A stretch of DNA of 64,000 nucleotides, taken from assembly GCF_003403075.1 (NCBI RefSeq), contig NZ_CP031557.1, positions 2,852,001 through 2,916,000 on the forward strand, read 5' to 3'. A program made the translations under genes and the position numbers. Below are positions 53,958 to 63,583 of the stretch, piece by piece; position 1 is the stretch's first letter; every line of letters begins with the position of its first letter. This DNA comes from Flavobacterium psychrotrophum. GTDB taxonomy: Bacteria; Bacteroidota; Bacteroidia; Flavobacteriales; Flavobacteriaceae. The notes beneath the pieces were generated by a model. It was not told where the DNA came from. It made no database searches and worked only from the letters and a program-made list of their open reading frames with translations.

Positions 53958-55406
53958 ATGAACAACGCATTACTATACGAAAAAGAACTCAGCTACCAGG
54001 CCGACAGGCGTAAGGCAGGTGTAGAACTCATAAATATAGTTAGTGGATTATGGTATGACAAATCTATAGAATTGGTACTTTTTAGAAACCAGCTTATAGA
54101 TAAAAGTGTAGGCGAAATTATTAATCTACACGAGTATGCAGCCGAGTTTATTAAAAAACCCATCAATATTTTTGATACTGTAGAGATAGCCCGTGCTATA
54201 AAACTGGCTGACCTTCCGCCAAGCCGACTTGATATTGGTAAACTGACCTACGAATTTCACGAAGAAACGAATACCTGCCATGATGCTGCAATATTTGTTG
54301 CAGACAGAGTAAAAGAAGCCCGTAGCAAAGGCGATATAAAGCCAAAAGATGTGGTGCTGTATGGTTTTGGCCGCATAGGAAGGTTGCTTGCCAGGGACAT
54401 GATGGGAAAAATAGGTAAAGGAGCACAACTACGGCTAAGAGCAATAGTGGTTAGGGATAAGCATGATAGTGCCTTGCTACTAAAACGCGCGTCTTTGTTA
54501 AAACATGACTCAATACACGGAGATTTTTTAGGATCTGTAATAGCTGACGATAAAAATAACACCCTGATTATAAACGGTACAACCGTACATATTATAAGCG
54601 CCACTGCCCCCGAAGATATTGACTATTCTAAATATGGCATTAAAGATGCACTCCTAATCGACAACACCGGCGCATTTACAACAGCCGAGGCACTGGAGCG
54701 CCATCTTACATCAAAAGGGATTGATAAAGTTATACTTACAGCTCCCGGAAAAGGTATCCCTAATATTGTATATGGGGTAAATCATCAGCAGTTTGATCCG
54801 GAGAGTATCGACATCTGGTCGGCAGCATCGTGTACAACAAATGCTATTACTCCGGTATTAAAGGCTATAGAAGATACTTTAGGAGTAACTAAAGGCCACC
54901 TGGAAACTATTCATGCCTATACAAATGACCAGAACCTGGTAGATAATATGCATAAAAAGTACCGCCGTGGACGTGCCGCAGCCCTTAACATGGTAATTAC
55001 CGAAACCGGTGCAGGTAGTGCAGTAGCAAAGGCAATTCCTTCGTTAGCCGGTAAACTTACCAGCAATGCCATAAGGGTACCTGTACCAAATGGGTCGCTT
55101 GTAGTAGTAAACATTGAGGTGGAGCGCGCTACGAATGTAACCGAAGTTAACGACATTATTAAGCACTACGCGCTTGAAGGCGAACTTGTGGAACAGATCA
55201 AATATTCTGTAAACAACGAGTTAGTATCCAGTGATATTGTAGGCACTTCTGCTCCTGCTATTTACGATAGTAATGCTACCATTGTAAGCCCGGATGGTAA
55301 AAACGTTATACTATATGTATGGTATGATAACGAGTATGGCTATAGCCAGCAGGTTATCCGCCTGGCAAAATATGTTGCCAAAGTAAGGCGCTATACTTAC
55401 TACTAA
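53958..55406 (+). CDS. glyceraldehyde-3-phosphate dehydrogenase, long form
   Basis: 482 residues, against about 335 for the classical enzyme; the extra is an N-terminal helical extension of about 130 residues before the NAD site YGFGRIGRLLARDM. The catalytic Cys is in WSAASCTTNAITP and the C-terminal YVWYDNEYGYSQQVIRL is standard. The extended form occurs in other Bacteroidota and proteobacterial homologues. It oxidises glyceraldehyde-3-phosphate in glycolysis or the reverse. The role of the extension is unknown. Monocistronic with a terminator. Confidence 0.92.
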   Translation: MNNALLYEKELSYQADRRKAGVELINIVSGLWYDKSIELVLFRNQLIDKSVGEIINLHEYAAEFIKKPINIFDTVEIARAIKLADLPPSRLDIGKLTYEFHEETNTCHDAAIFVADRVKEARSKGDIKPKDVVLYGFGRIGRLLARDMMGKIGKGAQLRLRAIVVRDKHDSALLLKRASLLKHDSIHGDFLGSVIADDKNNTLIINGTTVHIISATAPEDIDYSKYGIKDALLIDNTGAFTTAEALERHLTSKGIDKVILTAPGKGIPNIVYGVNHQQFDPESIDIWSAASCTTNAITPVLKAIEDTLGVTKGHLETIHAYTNDQNLVDNMHKKYRRGRAAALNMVITETGAGSAVAKAIPSLAGKLTSNAIRVPVPNGSLVVVNIEVERATNVTEVNDIIKHYALEGELVEQIKYSVNNELVSSDIVGTSAPAIYDSNATIVSPDGKNVILYVWYDNEYGYSQQVIRLAKYVAKVRRYTYY

Positions 55407-55450
55407 AATTTGAATTTAACCAAACCTTTTTCTTCATAATTGTGTGTAAT

Positions 55451-55487
55451 CTGCCCCCTTCCAATCCTATGGGGGCAGATTTTTTTG
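55451..55487 (+). terminator. terminator after the GAPDH gene
   Basis: CTGCCCCC / GGGGGCAG stem with a 12-base loop followed by a T7 run. Confidence 0.88.
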
Positions 55488-55534
55488 TTTTAAAACAAAG
55501 AGGAAGATTTGCATCTTCAAATAAATTACGGCAT

Positions 55535-55567
55535 AAAAAAAACTCCCACCGTTACCGATGGGAGTTT
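55535..55567 (-). terminator. terminator after the AcnA-type gene
   Basis: AAACTCCCA / TGGGAGTTT stem with a 10-base loop; on the minus strand it is followed by TTTT and more T. Confidence 0.85.
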
Positions 55568-55588
55568 CCTATATGATATAAGAACTAC

Positions 55589-57868
55589 TTATGCCTTTGT
55601 TTCTTCAGCACCGGCTGCAGCAATAAGGTTAAGTGCACTACCGGCTACAAACCAGCCTATCTGGCCTTCGTTGTAGCTGTGGTTAACAAGTATAGTATCT
55701 GTTGTACCATCATCGTGTACAAACTCTAAAGTAAGCTGCCTGTTAGGAGCAAACTCTTTAAGGTCGGTAAAGTTAATGGTATCGTTTTCCTGTATTTTGT
55801 CGTAGTCAGCCTCATTAGCAAAGGTAAGCGCAAGCATACCCTGTTTTTTAAGGTTAGTTTCGTGAATACGGGCAAATGATTTAACCAATACCGCTTTAAC
55901 ACCCAGGTGACGCGGCTCCATAGCAGCATGCTCACGAGATGAACCTTCACCATAGTTGTGGTCGCCCACTACTATTGATGGTATACCTGCGGCCTTGTAA
56001 TCACGGGCAGTAGCAGGTACCGGTCCATATTCGCCTGTAAGCTGGTTTTTAACGTTATTTGTCTTTTGGTTAAATGCGTTAACGGCACCAATAAGCATAT
56101 TGTTAGAAATATTATCCAGGTGACCACGGAAACGTAACCATGGGCCAGCCATAGAAATGTGGTCTGTAGTACATTTACCAAATGCCTTAATAAGCAGTTT
56201 AGCACCTGTAATGTTCTGTCCGTCCCAAGGGGTAAACGGTGCAAGCAGCTCAAGGCGCTCAGATGTAGGGCTAACCACGATTTTTACACCAGAACCGTCT
56301 TCTGCCGGAGCCTGGAATCCAGGATCTTCAGCATCAAAACCTTTTGGAGGCAGCTCATTACCAGTAGGCTCATCAAGCATTACCTCTTCGCCATCTTCGT
56401 TGATAAGCTTATCTGTAATAGGATTAAAGCCAAGGTCTCCCGCAATGGCAAGCGCAGTTACAAGCTCCGGAGAACCTACAAACGCCAGCGTATTAGGGTT
56501 ACCATCTGCACGCTTAGAGAAGTTACGGTTAAAAGAGTGTACAATAGTGTTACGCTCTTCTTTCTCAGCACCTTCCCTGTCCCACATACCAATACATGGT
56601 CCGCAGGCATTAGCAAATACTGTTGCGCCAATTTTATCGAATGTATCAATAAAGCCGTCGCGCTCTATGGTATAACGCACCACTTCAGATCCCGGAGTGA
56701 TGGTAAACTGCGATTTAGTTTTAAGTTTCTTCTCTGCAACCTGCCTGGCAAGTGAAGCCGATCGCGAAATATCTTCGTAAGAAGAGTTTGTACAAGAACC
56801 TATAAGACCTACCTGAATTTGTAAAGGCCAGTCGTTTTTAGCAGCTTCTTCTTTCATCTTAGAGATAGGCGTAGCTAAATCCGGAGTAAAAGGGCCGTTA
56901 AGGTGTGGTTCCAGCTCAGAAAGGTTGATTTCTATAACCTGGTCAAAATACTGCTCAGGGTTAGCATATACCTCGTCATCTCCGGTAAGGTAAGCCGCAA
57001 CTTTGTCTGCAGCATCAGCCACGTCGGCACGGTTAGTAGCACGAAGGTAACGACTCATAGAATCGTCGTAACCAAAGGTAGATGTTGTAGCACCTATCTC
57101 TGCACCCATGTTACAAATGGTACCTTTACCGGTACATGACATAGATGTGGCACCTTCGCCAAAATATTCAACTACAGCGCCCGTACCACCTTTTACGGTA
57201 AGGATACCGGCTACTTTAAGGATAACGTCTTTAGGGGCAGTCCAGCCGCTTAGCTTACCTGTAAGTTTTACACCTATAAGTTTCGGGAATTTAAGCTCCC
57301 ACGCCATGCCACTCATTACGTCTACCGCATCTGCACCCCCCACACCAATAGCAAGCATACCAAGGCCGCCTGCATTTACTGTATGTGAGTCTGTACCTAT
57401 CATCATACCGCCAGGAAACGCGTAGTTTTCCAGCACTACCTGATGAATAATACCTGCGCCCGGTTTCCAGAACCCGATACCATATTTATTAGATATAGAA
57501 GAAAGGAATTCAAAAACCTCATTGCTCTGCTCTTTGGCACGCTTAAGGTCGGTTTTTGCATCAACTTTAGCCTGGATAAGGTGATCGCAGTGTACCGTTG
57601 TAGGCACAGCTACTTTTGCTTTTCCGGCATGCATAAACTGAAGCAGAGCCATTTGTGCAGTAGCATCCTGGCAGGCTACCCTGTCCGGAGCAAAGTCTAC
57701 ATAATCTTTCCCTCTTTTAAATGCCTGGGATGGTGTTTTTTCCCAAAGGTGAGAATATAGAATTTTTTCTGACAGTGTAAGCGGACGGCCTACTAACTCA
57801 CGTGCTTTATCTACACGCTCGGCCATATTTGCATACACTTTTTTGATCATTTCAATATCAAAAGCCAT
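55589..57868 (-). CDS. aconitate hydratase, AcnA/mitochondrial type
   Basis: 759 residues. Iron-sulfur ligand cysteines are in [17 protein letters not shown] and [24 protein letters not shown] and [18 protein letters not shown] are substrate and cluster-pocket motifs, and [20 protein letters not shown] marks the swivelling domain 4. It interconverts citrate and isocitrate in the TCA cycle. It follows the acnB gene by 61 bases on the same strand, so both probably share a transcript, and ends at the hairpin at 55535. Confidence 0.94.
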   Translation of the reverse strand: MAFDIEMIKKVYANMAERVDKARELVGRPLTLSEKILYSHLWEKTPSQAFKRGKDYVDFAPDRVACQDATAQMALLQFMHAGKAKVAVPTTVHCDHLIQAKVDAKTDLKRAKEQSNEVFEFLSSISNKYGIGFWKPGAGIIHQVVLENYAFPGGMMIGTDSHTVNAGGLGMLAIGVGGADAVDVMSGMAWELKFPKLIGVKLTGKLSGWTAPKDVILKVAGILTVKGGTGAVVEYFGEGATSMSCTGKGTICNMGAEIGATTSTFGYDDSMSRYLRATNRADVADAADKVAAYLTGDDEVYANPEQYFDQVIEINLSELEPHLNGPFTPDLATPISKMKEEAAKNDWPLQIQVGLIGSCTNSSYEDISRSASLARQVAEKKLKTKSQFTITPGSEVVRYTIERDGFIDTFDKIGATVFANACGPCIGMWDREGAEKEERNTIVHSFNRNFSKRADGNPNTLAFVGSPELVTALAIAGDLGFNPITDKLINEDGEEVMLDEPTGNELPPKGFDAEDPGFQAPAEDGSGVKIVVSPTSERLELLAPFTPWDGQNITGAKLLIKAFGKCTTDHISMAGPWLRFRGHLDNISNNMLIGAVNAFNQKTNNVKNQLTGEYGPVPATARDYKAAGIPSIVVGDHNYGEGSSREHAAMEPRHLGVKAVLVKSFARIHETNLKKQGMLALTFANEADYDKIQENDTINFTDLKEFAPNRQLTLEFVHDDGTTDTILVNHSYNEGQIGWFVAGSALNLIAAAGAEETKA

Positions 57869-57929
57869 ATCTCTATAATTTAATATTATACATTCATTTT
57901 TTTTCTGGCAACCTAAGCAACCAAAATTA

Positions 57930-60707
57930 TTAAACCAACTGTTTGTAAGCCGGCGAAAACTTAGTCAGATTGATACCTTCAACCGCCGCTTTGTACTCGT
58001 TGATGTTTGGAATACGTCCTAAAATTGCAGACAGTACAACAACCGGTGTAGAAGCAAGTAAAGATTCACCTTTTTTAGCCTCGGTATCTTCTACAACACG
58101 GCCCTGGAAAAGACGTGTAGATGTAGCCATTACAGTATCGCCTTTGGCCGCTTTTTCCTGGTTACCCATACAAAGATTACAACCCGGGCGTTCCAGATAC
58201 ATCATATTATTGTATTCTGTACGGGCAGCACTTTTAGGTAAAAGATCGCTAAACTCAAAGCCTGAATACTTTTGCAATACATCCCAGTCACCTTCAGCCT
58301 TTAGTTCATCAATAATGTTATAAGTAGGAGCAGCTACAACAAGCGGTGCGTTAAATTTAACTTCGCCCTGTTGCTCTTCAAGATTTTTAAGCATTTGAGA
58401 AACGATTTTTAAATCGCCTTTATGAACCATACAAGAACCTACAAAGCCCAAATCTACTTTTTTATCGCCACCATAGTAAGAAATGGCGCGAATAGTATCG
58501 TGTGTGTAACGTTTTGAAACATCATCATTGTTCACATCAGGATCGGCAATCATCGGTTCTGCTATCACATCAAGGTCAATCACAACTTCAGCATAGTATT
58601 TTGCATTTCCGTCTGGAGTTAATGCAGGTTTTACGCCTAATTGTATCTCTGAAATCCTTTTGTTTGCTTTATCGATCAAGCCTTGTAATACCTGGTTGTG
58701 GTTATCCATACCTTTCTCGATCATGATCTGGATCCTGCTTTTCGCAATTTCCAATGATTCGATCAAAGTATCGTCCTGAGAAATACATATAGATGCTTTC
58801 GCTTTCATTTCCGCTGTCCAATCTGTAAATGTAAATGCCTGATCCGCAAGAAGTGTACCAAGATGAACTTCTATAATCCTACCCTGAAACACGTTTTCAC
58901 CGTCAAATTGTTGTAGCATTTGCGCTTGCGTTGCATGTACAACATCGCGAAAATCCATATAGTCTTTCATTTCGCCCTTGAACGTAACTTTTACAGACTC
59001 AGGAATAGGCATTGATGCTTCGCCCGTTGCCAGTGCAAGCGCAACTGTTCCGGAATCTGCACCAAAGGCAACACCTTTAGACATCCTGGTGTGCGAGTCG
59101 CCACCAATGATAATTGCCCATTCATCAATTGTAATATCATTCAGAACTTTGTGAATAACATCTGTCATTGAATGATAAACGCCTTTAGGGTCGCGTGCGG
59201 TAATAACACCAAAATCATTCATAAATTTCATCAACTTAGGAATGTTTGCCTGTGCTTTTTTATCCCAAACCGAAGCCGTATGACAACCTGATTGGTAGGC
59301 ACCGTCAACACTTGGCGAAATTACAGTAGCTGCCATAGATTCAAGTTCCTGTGCGGTCATTAAACCTGTCGTATCCTGAGAACCAACAATATTTACCTTT
59401 ACGCGCACATCTGAGCCTGCATACAATACTTTGCCCGGCGTTACGCCAACTGCATTTATATTGAATATTTTTTCTACCGCTGTAAGGCCTTGCCCTTCAA
59501 TAGTAATTTCTTTTGCAGGAGCAAATACCGAAGGAATATCGATACCCAAAGTCTGGGCAGCGAACGTTTGAATTTTTTTACCAAATACTACAGCATAAGA
59601 GCCGCCGGCTTTGATAAATTCTAATTTTTGCGGCGTGAACGATTTTGACAGGTCAATTAGTTCCTGGTCGCCGTTATATAATTTTTTCTTCTTTGTATTA
59701 ATGGTCAAAACCGTTCCGGTAGCAACAGAATAAGCTTCTTCAAGAACAGGCTCGCCTTTATCGTTACGTACAAGGTTACCGTCTGCATCATGCTTTTTAA
59801 CCCAGTTTTTAAGGTCGATTCCTATACCGCCCGTAACATCTACGGTTGTAAGGAAAATTGGCGAAATGCCGTTTGTTCCGCCCACAATTGGTGCAATGTT
59901 TACAAACGGAATGTAAGGACTCGCTTGTTTACCGGTCCAAAGTGCAACGTTGTTTACACCCGACATACGCGATGAACCTACGCCCATTGTACCTTTTTCG
60001 GCAATCAGCATTATGCTGGCATCCGGAAACTGCATCTGGAAATCTTTGATTTCCTGTTGTTGCTGTGGCGTCATCATACATAAACCGTGCAATTCGCGGT
60101 CAGAGCGAGAGTGCGCCTGGTTACCCGGCGAAAGCAAATCGGTAGAAATATCGCCTTCAGCGGCTATGTATGTAATAACCTTTATTTCTTCGGCTACGTC
60201 CGGAAGTTTTGTGAAAAACTCTGCCTGAGCATAACTTTCCAAAATTTCTTTTGCTATTGTATTTCCATCGTCATAAGCAACTTTAAGGCGATGTGTATCT
60301 GCTTCGTAAAGAAAAACTTGTGTCTTAAGTACATTTGCCGCTTCTTTTGCAATAGCAACATTGTAGCCAAGTGCTAAATCAAGCAATACCTCTATTGATT
60401 TACCGCCTTTCATGTGCGACAATAATTCAAAGGCAAATGCAGGGGTAATTTCTTCCACTACAACTTCACCCAGAATGATTTGTTTTAAGAATTTTGCTTT
60501 TTCAGCCGCTGCGGGAGTTGTACCCGGCAACGTATTATAAATAAAGAACTTAACAGAATCTTTCCTATTCGGATTATCTACATCAATAATCTGTGTTATG
60601 ATTTGACTTAATAATTCTGCTCCGTCAATTGGTTTAGGGTGAAGTCCCTGGGCTTTTCTTTCTTCAATTTCATTAATGTAATCGTTATAAATATTCTCGA
60701 AAGCCAT
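57930..60707 (-). CDS. acnB: bifunctional aconitate hydratase 2 / 2-methylisocitrate dehydratase AcnB
   Basis: 925 residues from the ATG at 60707 ([20 protein letters not shown]); the frame extends to 60755 but the family start is internal. The N-terminal HEAT-like AcnB domain (1-160) is present, then the catalytic domains: [20 protein letters not shown], the Fe-S cysteine motifs [11 protein letters not shown] and [15 protein letters not shown]. AcnB serves the TCA cycle and can dehydrate 2-methylisocitrate. Upstream of the AcnA-type gene in the same unit. A TAAGTTTG box at 60753-60760 lies 46 bases upstream. Confidence 0.94.
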   Translation of the reverse strand: MAFENIYNDYINEIEERKAQGLHPKPIDGAELLSQIITQIIDVDNPNRKDSVKFFIYNTLPGTTPAAAEKAKFLKQIILGEVVVEEITPAFAFELLSHMKGGKSIEVLLDLALGYNVAIAKEAANVLKTQVFLYEADTHRLKVAYDDGNTIAKEILESYAQAEFFTKLPDVAEEIKVITYIAAEGDISTDLLSPGNQAHSRSDRELHGLCMMTPQQQQEIKDFQMQFPDASIMLIAEKGTMGVGSSRMSGVNNVALWTGKQASPYIPFVNIAPIVGGTNGISPIFLTTVDVTGGIGIDLKNWVKKHDADGNLVRNDKGEPVLEEAYSVATGTVLTINTKKKKLYNGDQELIDLSKSFTPQKLEFIKAGGSYAVVFGKKIQTFAAQTLGIDIPSVFAPAKEITIEGQGLTAVEKIFNINAVGVTPGKVLYAGSDVRVKVNIVGSQDTTGLMTAQELESMAATVISPSVDGAYQSGCHTASVWDKKAQANIPKLMKFMNDFGVITARDPKGVYHSMTDVIHKVLNDITIDEWAIIIGGDSHTRMSKGVAFGADSGTVALALATGEASMPIPESVKVTFKGEMKDYMDFRDVVHATQAQMLQQFDGENVFQGRIIEVHLGTLLADQAFTFTDWTAEMKAKASICISQDDTLIESLEIAKSRIQIMIEKGMDNHNQVLQGLIDKANKRISEIQLGVKPALTPDGNAKYYAEVVIDLDVIAEPMIADPDVNNDDVSKRYTHDTIRAISYYGGDKKVDLGFVGSCMVHKGDLKIVSQMLKNLEEQQGEVKFNAPLVVAAPTYNIIDELKAEGDWDVLQKYSGFEFSDLLPKSAARTEYNNMMYLERPGCNLCMGNQEKAAKGDTVMATSTRLFQGRVVEDTEAKKGESLLASTPVVVLSAILGRIPNINEYKAAVEGINLTKFSPAYKQLV

Positions 60708-61025
60708 AGTAAGTATATTAATGTTCGTTCGTAAAAAGTCCGTAAATTTACTCAAACTTATTTCAATTAAAAAATTTTTATCGTTTCTTTAATTTGCGGG
60801 AATTATTATTTATAAACATTCTACTTTACTGAAGATAATTCAAAAACATTATGTTAAAGAGGGGTTTAGCTAAGAATTATTAATTATTTAACCGCATATT
60901 GCTAAAATGTAAAAATTCTGCCTAAAATTATACATATGCAACATTATTGAAATTTGAATTGTACGAAAATAAGCACCCTAAAACGATATAGTAAACTTGC
61001 AAATATATAGCACTTTTGTTTGCTC
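60708..61025. other. 318-base AT-rich spacer upstream of acnB
   Basis: No gene. The only feature noted is a possible minus-strand -7 box (TAAGTTTG, 60753-60760) for acnB; a plus-strand role is not evident. Confidence 0.6.
60753..60760 (-). promoter_or_regulatory. putative -7 box (TAAGTTTG) for acnB
   Basis: Exact TAnnTTTG match 46 bases before the acnB ATG at 60707, with no good -33 at proper spacing. Confidence 0.4.
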
Positions 61026-61382
61026 CTACCCCTTTTTAGTATAGTAGCGGTTATAGTAAATCATCAAAACCGACATAATGAGACTTACCCCAAAAAAGGA
61101 TAGCTGAAATATATAGAATGATGCCGTATTATCTGTTACTACTTTAGTATCAATGTATGAAGTAGCCGATGTAATAACCATATACCCCGAAAATATAAGA
61201 AACAGAATACCGTACAAAAACCCGGTGGTTTTATCATTGGTAAAAAGCTGTGCACCAAGCCCAAGAAACACTCCAATTGACGGATAGCTAATAGTACCGA
61301 GGCTCTCATATTCCTGCACAAACCAAAATATTGCAAGCAGAATGTAATATATGGTAGGCGTAAAGCGTAAAAATTTGTCCAT
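61026..61382 (-). CDS. small four-helix membrane protein of unknown function
   Basis: 118 residues if started at MDKFLRFTPTIYYIL (ATG at 61382); an ATG at 61400 adds six residues but sits right after the T run of the upstream terminator, so 61382 is preferred. Four hydrophobic helices: YYILLAIFWFVQEYE, IGVFLGLGAQLF, LYGILFLIFSGYMVI, FQLSFFGVSLIMSVLM. No family recognised. Similar in length and topology to the next gene (61453), but the sequences are only weakly alike. Confidence 0.6.
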   Translation of the reverse strand: MDKFLRFTPTIYYILLAIFWFVQEYESLGTISYPSIGVFLGLGAQLFTNDKTTGFLYGILFLIFSGYMVITSATSYIDTKVVTDNTASFYIFQLSFFGVSLIMSVLMIYYNRYYTKKG

Positions 61383-61401
61383 TTCGAAAAATATATTCAT
61401 T

Positions 61402-61425
61402 AAAAAAGCCGCTTAAATAACGGCT
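61402..61425 (-). terminator. short terminator between the two small membrane genes
   Basis: On the minus strand AGCCG and CGGCT form a short GC-rich stem with a 9-base loop followed by six T. It probably ends the 61453 gene. Confidence 0.6.
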
Positions 61426-61452
61426 ATTAGTAAATTACAAATGTAATAAAGT

Positions 61453-61833
61453 TTAAGATGGGAATGCTATAAACCTTGCCGGCTGTGATTTTCTAAGCGC
61501 GTGTTTAAGCACCATTGCCCCCGCTGCAAGTCCTGAAGTTAAAAATATCCCACAACCAGTTAGTAGAAAACTGATGCCATCTAAAGATGCAGCAGGAAAA
61601 TCCCTAAATTCTGAAAGCACAGCCAATATCATAAATAAAGAAAACAAACCCAAAGCTGCACCACTGGCAAGCCCCAGAATACGCTTGTTATAAACGAGCT
61701 GAAAAAGCATTACCAAGGCAACAATTAAAGCAAAATAATTAATATTACCCGATGCCAGTAAATTTTCTCCAAACCAGTACATTGCAAATCCAAGAAAGAA
61801 TAGTTCGGGAATAAAAAGATATGCTTTTTTCAT
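61453..61833 (-). CDS. small four-helix membrane protein of unknown function
   Basis: 126 residues. Helices near ELFFLGFAMYWFGENLL, YFALIVALVMLFQLVY, GAALGLFSLFMILAVL and FLLTGCGIFLTSGLAAGAMVL; N-terminus MKKAYLFIP. No family recognised. It precedes the similarly shaped 61026 gene on the same strand, with a terminator between them. Confidence 0.6.
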   Translation of the reverse strand: MKKAYLFIPELFFLGFAMYWFGENLLASGNINYFALIVALVMLFQLVYNKRILGLASGAALGLFSLFMILAVLSEFRDFPAASLDGISFLLTGCGIFLTSGLAAGAMVLKHALRKSQPARFIAFPS

Positions 61834-61932
61834 AAGAATTGGTTTTTAGTTATCCTATAACAACCTAAAATTAAACAATTTATTGCCTAAAAATAAAAAC
61901 CAATATCAAGATTTTATCATAAGATATTTACG

Positions 61933-62493
61933 CTATTCTTCGTCAAAATCATTTATAAAATAGTCTGCATCTTCGGGTATAAGGCCATGCTCAACCGCTT
62001 TATCATACAGCTCGCGCGGTACAAATACAAACTGCGCAAACTGGTCTACCGCCGGAAGGTCGAAAATACGGCCTTCAACACCCTCGCCTTCTAACACATC
62101 ATCGTTCATAAAATCAACAACCTCAGGATCAAACCATCCAATAAGGTTTTCAAGCTCTAACCAGTAGCTGTCGTTAGCCGTAATAACATCTCCGTTTAAA
62201 GTATCAGCTTCTTCTGAAAAACTAAAATCAAGTTCGATTGATGTAAATTTTATACCCGCTAACTTAGCCATATCGTGCAACACCTTCTTGTACTCATCTG
62301 CCGATTCAAAACCTTCTGCATCAAAAGAGAGGTGCGACAGTGCCAGTACAAAGTGATTGTTATCTTCAAAACGCAATAACTGCGCGGCTATTTCATCTAT
62401 CTTATTTTGTGGCTGCTCAAACCAGCCAATATCCATTAATGTTTTTATATAAGCTTCCGGCCCTTTTGCTACTAACGATTTATAGTCTGTCAT
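61933..62493 (-). CDS. conserved acidic protein of unknown function
   Basis: 186 residues, no signal or membrane segment, strongly acidic (LEGEGVEGRIFDLP, PEDADYFINDFDEE at the end). It begins MTDYKSLVAKGPEAYIKTLM and has a central VLALSHLSFDAEGFESADEY. I do not recognise a family, though the sequence looks like a single-copy Bacteroidota hypothetical. It lies between the MoxR ATPase gene and the membrane protein gene, on the same strand. Confidence 0.6.
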   Translation of the reverse strand: MTDYKSLVAKGPEAYIKTLMDIGWFEQPQNKIDEIAAQLLRFEDNNHFVLALSHLSFDAEGFESADEYKKVLHDMAKLAGIKFTSIELDFSFSEEADTLNGDVITANDSYWLELENLIGWFDPEVVDFMNDDVLEGEGVEGRIFDLPAVDQFAQFVFVPRELYDKAVEHGLIPEDADYFINDFDEE

Positions 62494-62520
62494 TTTGTTT
62501 ATTTTAATTATTCATTGGAT

Positions 62521-62546
62521 AAAAAAAGCTGTTATTAAAACAGCTT
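62521..62546 (-). terminator. terminator overlapping the MoxR stop
   Basis: On the minus strand AAGCTGTT / AACAGCTT stem, five-base loop, then a T run. The MoxR stop codon lies inside the hairpin. Confidence 0.8.
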
Positions 62547-63488
62547 CTTGATTATCATTTCTTCGGTAATACCTTCGGCATCGGCCTTATAGTTCTTTAT
62601 AATACGGTGGCGCAATATGCCCGTGGCTACAGCCTGTACATCTTCTATATCCGGGCTAAACTTACCGTTTAGCGCAGCATTGGTCTTAGCTGCCAGTATA
62701 AGGTTTTGCGAGGCACGCGGCCCTGCACCCCAGTCTAGGTATGTCTTAATATAATCGTTGCTTAGTGGGTTACCAGGACGGGTTTTATTAACCAGTGTTA
62801 CGGCATATTCTATAACATTGTCTGCTACAGGTATACGACGTATCAGGTGTTGGAAATCTACAATTTCCTGCGCGGTAAACAACGGATTAACTTTTACAGA
62901 TGTATCTGCCGTGGTACTTTTTACAACCTGAACTTCTTCTGCAAATGAAGGATAATCCAGCTTTATAGCAAACATAAAACGGTCTAACTGCGCTTCTGGC
63001 AGTGGGTAGGTTCCCTCCTGCTCTATCGGGTTTTGCGTAGCCAGTACAAAGTAAGGCAATGCCAGCTTATGGTGCTGCCCGGCTATGGTTACAGCTTTTT
63101 CCTGCATGGCCTCAAGCAATGCCGCCTGCGTTTTTGGTGGGGTACGGTTTATCTCATCGGCAAGGATAATATTACTAAAAATAGGCCCTTTTATAAACTT
63201 AAAGTTTCGGGTTTCATCCAGTATCTCACTACCCAGTATGTCAGATGGCATTAGATCAGGTGTAAACTGTATACGTTTAAAATCCAGTCCCAGTGCCTGG
63301 CTGATTGTATTTACCATAAGGGTTTTTGCAAGCCCTGGTACACCTACTAAAAGTGCGTGGCCTCCGGCAAATATACTCAGCACGATCTGGTCTACAACTT
63401 CTTTCTGGCCTATGATTATTTTTGCGATCTCCTGTTTTAAAGCGGCTTGTTTCTGAACTAAATTTTGTATAGCTGCTACGTCTGACAT
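62535..63488 (-). CDS. MoxR family AAA ATPase
   Basis: 317 residues. Walker A GVPGLAKT, Walker B NIILADEINRTPPKTQAALL, sensor VLATQNPIEQEGTYPLPEAQ and the C-terminal AAA lid with GAGPRASQNLILAAK. MoxR ATPases act as chaperones with von Willebrand factor proteins, often for envelope or enzyme maturation. The usual DUF58/VWA partner genes are not in the window. It follows the PPIase gene on the same strand, with a terminator between. Confidence 0.92.
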   Translation of the reverse strand: MSDVAAIQNLVQKQAALKQEIAKIIIGQKEVVDQIVLSIFAGGHALLVGVPGLAKTLMVNTISQALGLDFKRIQFTPDLMPSDILGSEILDETRNFKFIKGPIFSNIILADEINRTPPKTQAALLEAMQEKAVTIAGQHHKLALPYFVLATQNPIEQEGTYPLPEAQLDRFMFAIKLDYPSFAEEVQVVKSTTADTSVKVNPLFTAQEIVDFQHLIRRIPVADNVIEYAVTLVNKTRPGNPLSNDYIKTYLDWGAGPRASQNLILAAKTNAALNGKFSPDIEDVQAVATGILRHRIIKNYKADAEGITEEMIIKKLF

Positions 63489-63502
63489 GGTATGTTCTGT
63501 TA

Positions 63503-63531
63503 AAAATTAAAGCTAAGGGTTACCTTAGCTT
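63503..63531 (-). terminator. terminator after the PPIase gene
   Basis: Minus strand: AAGCTAAGG / CCTTAGCTT stem, loop TAAC, then TTAATTTTT. Confidence 0.85.
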
Positions 63532-63583
63532 CAAACTTATAAATAATTTTATTGTCTACCTAATATAAACTGTACCCAACGGC

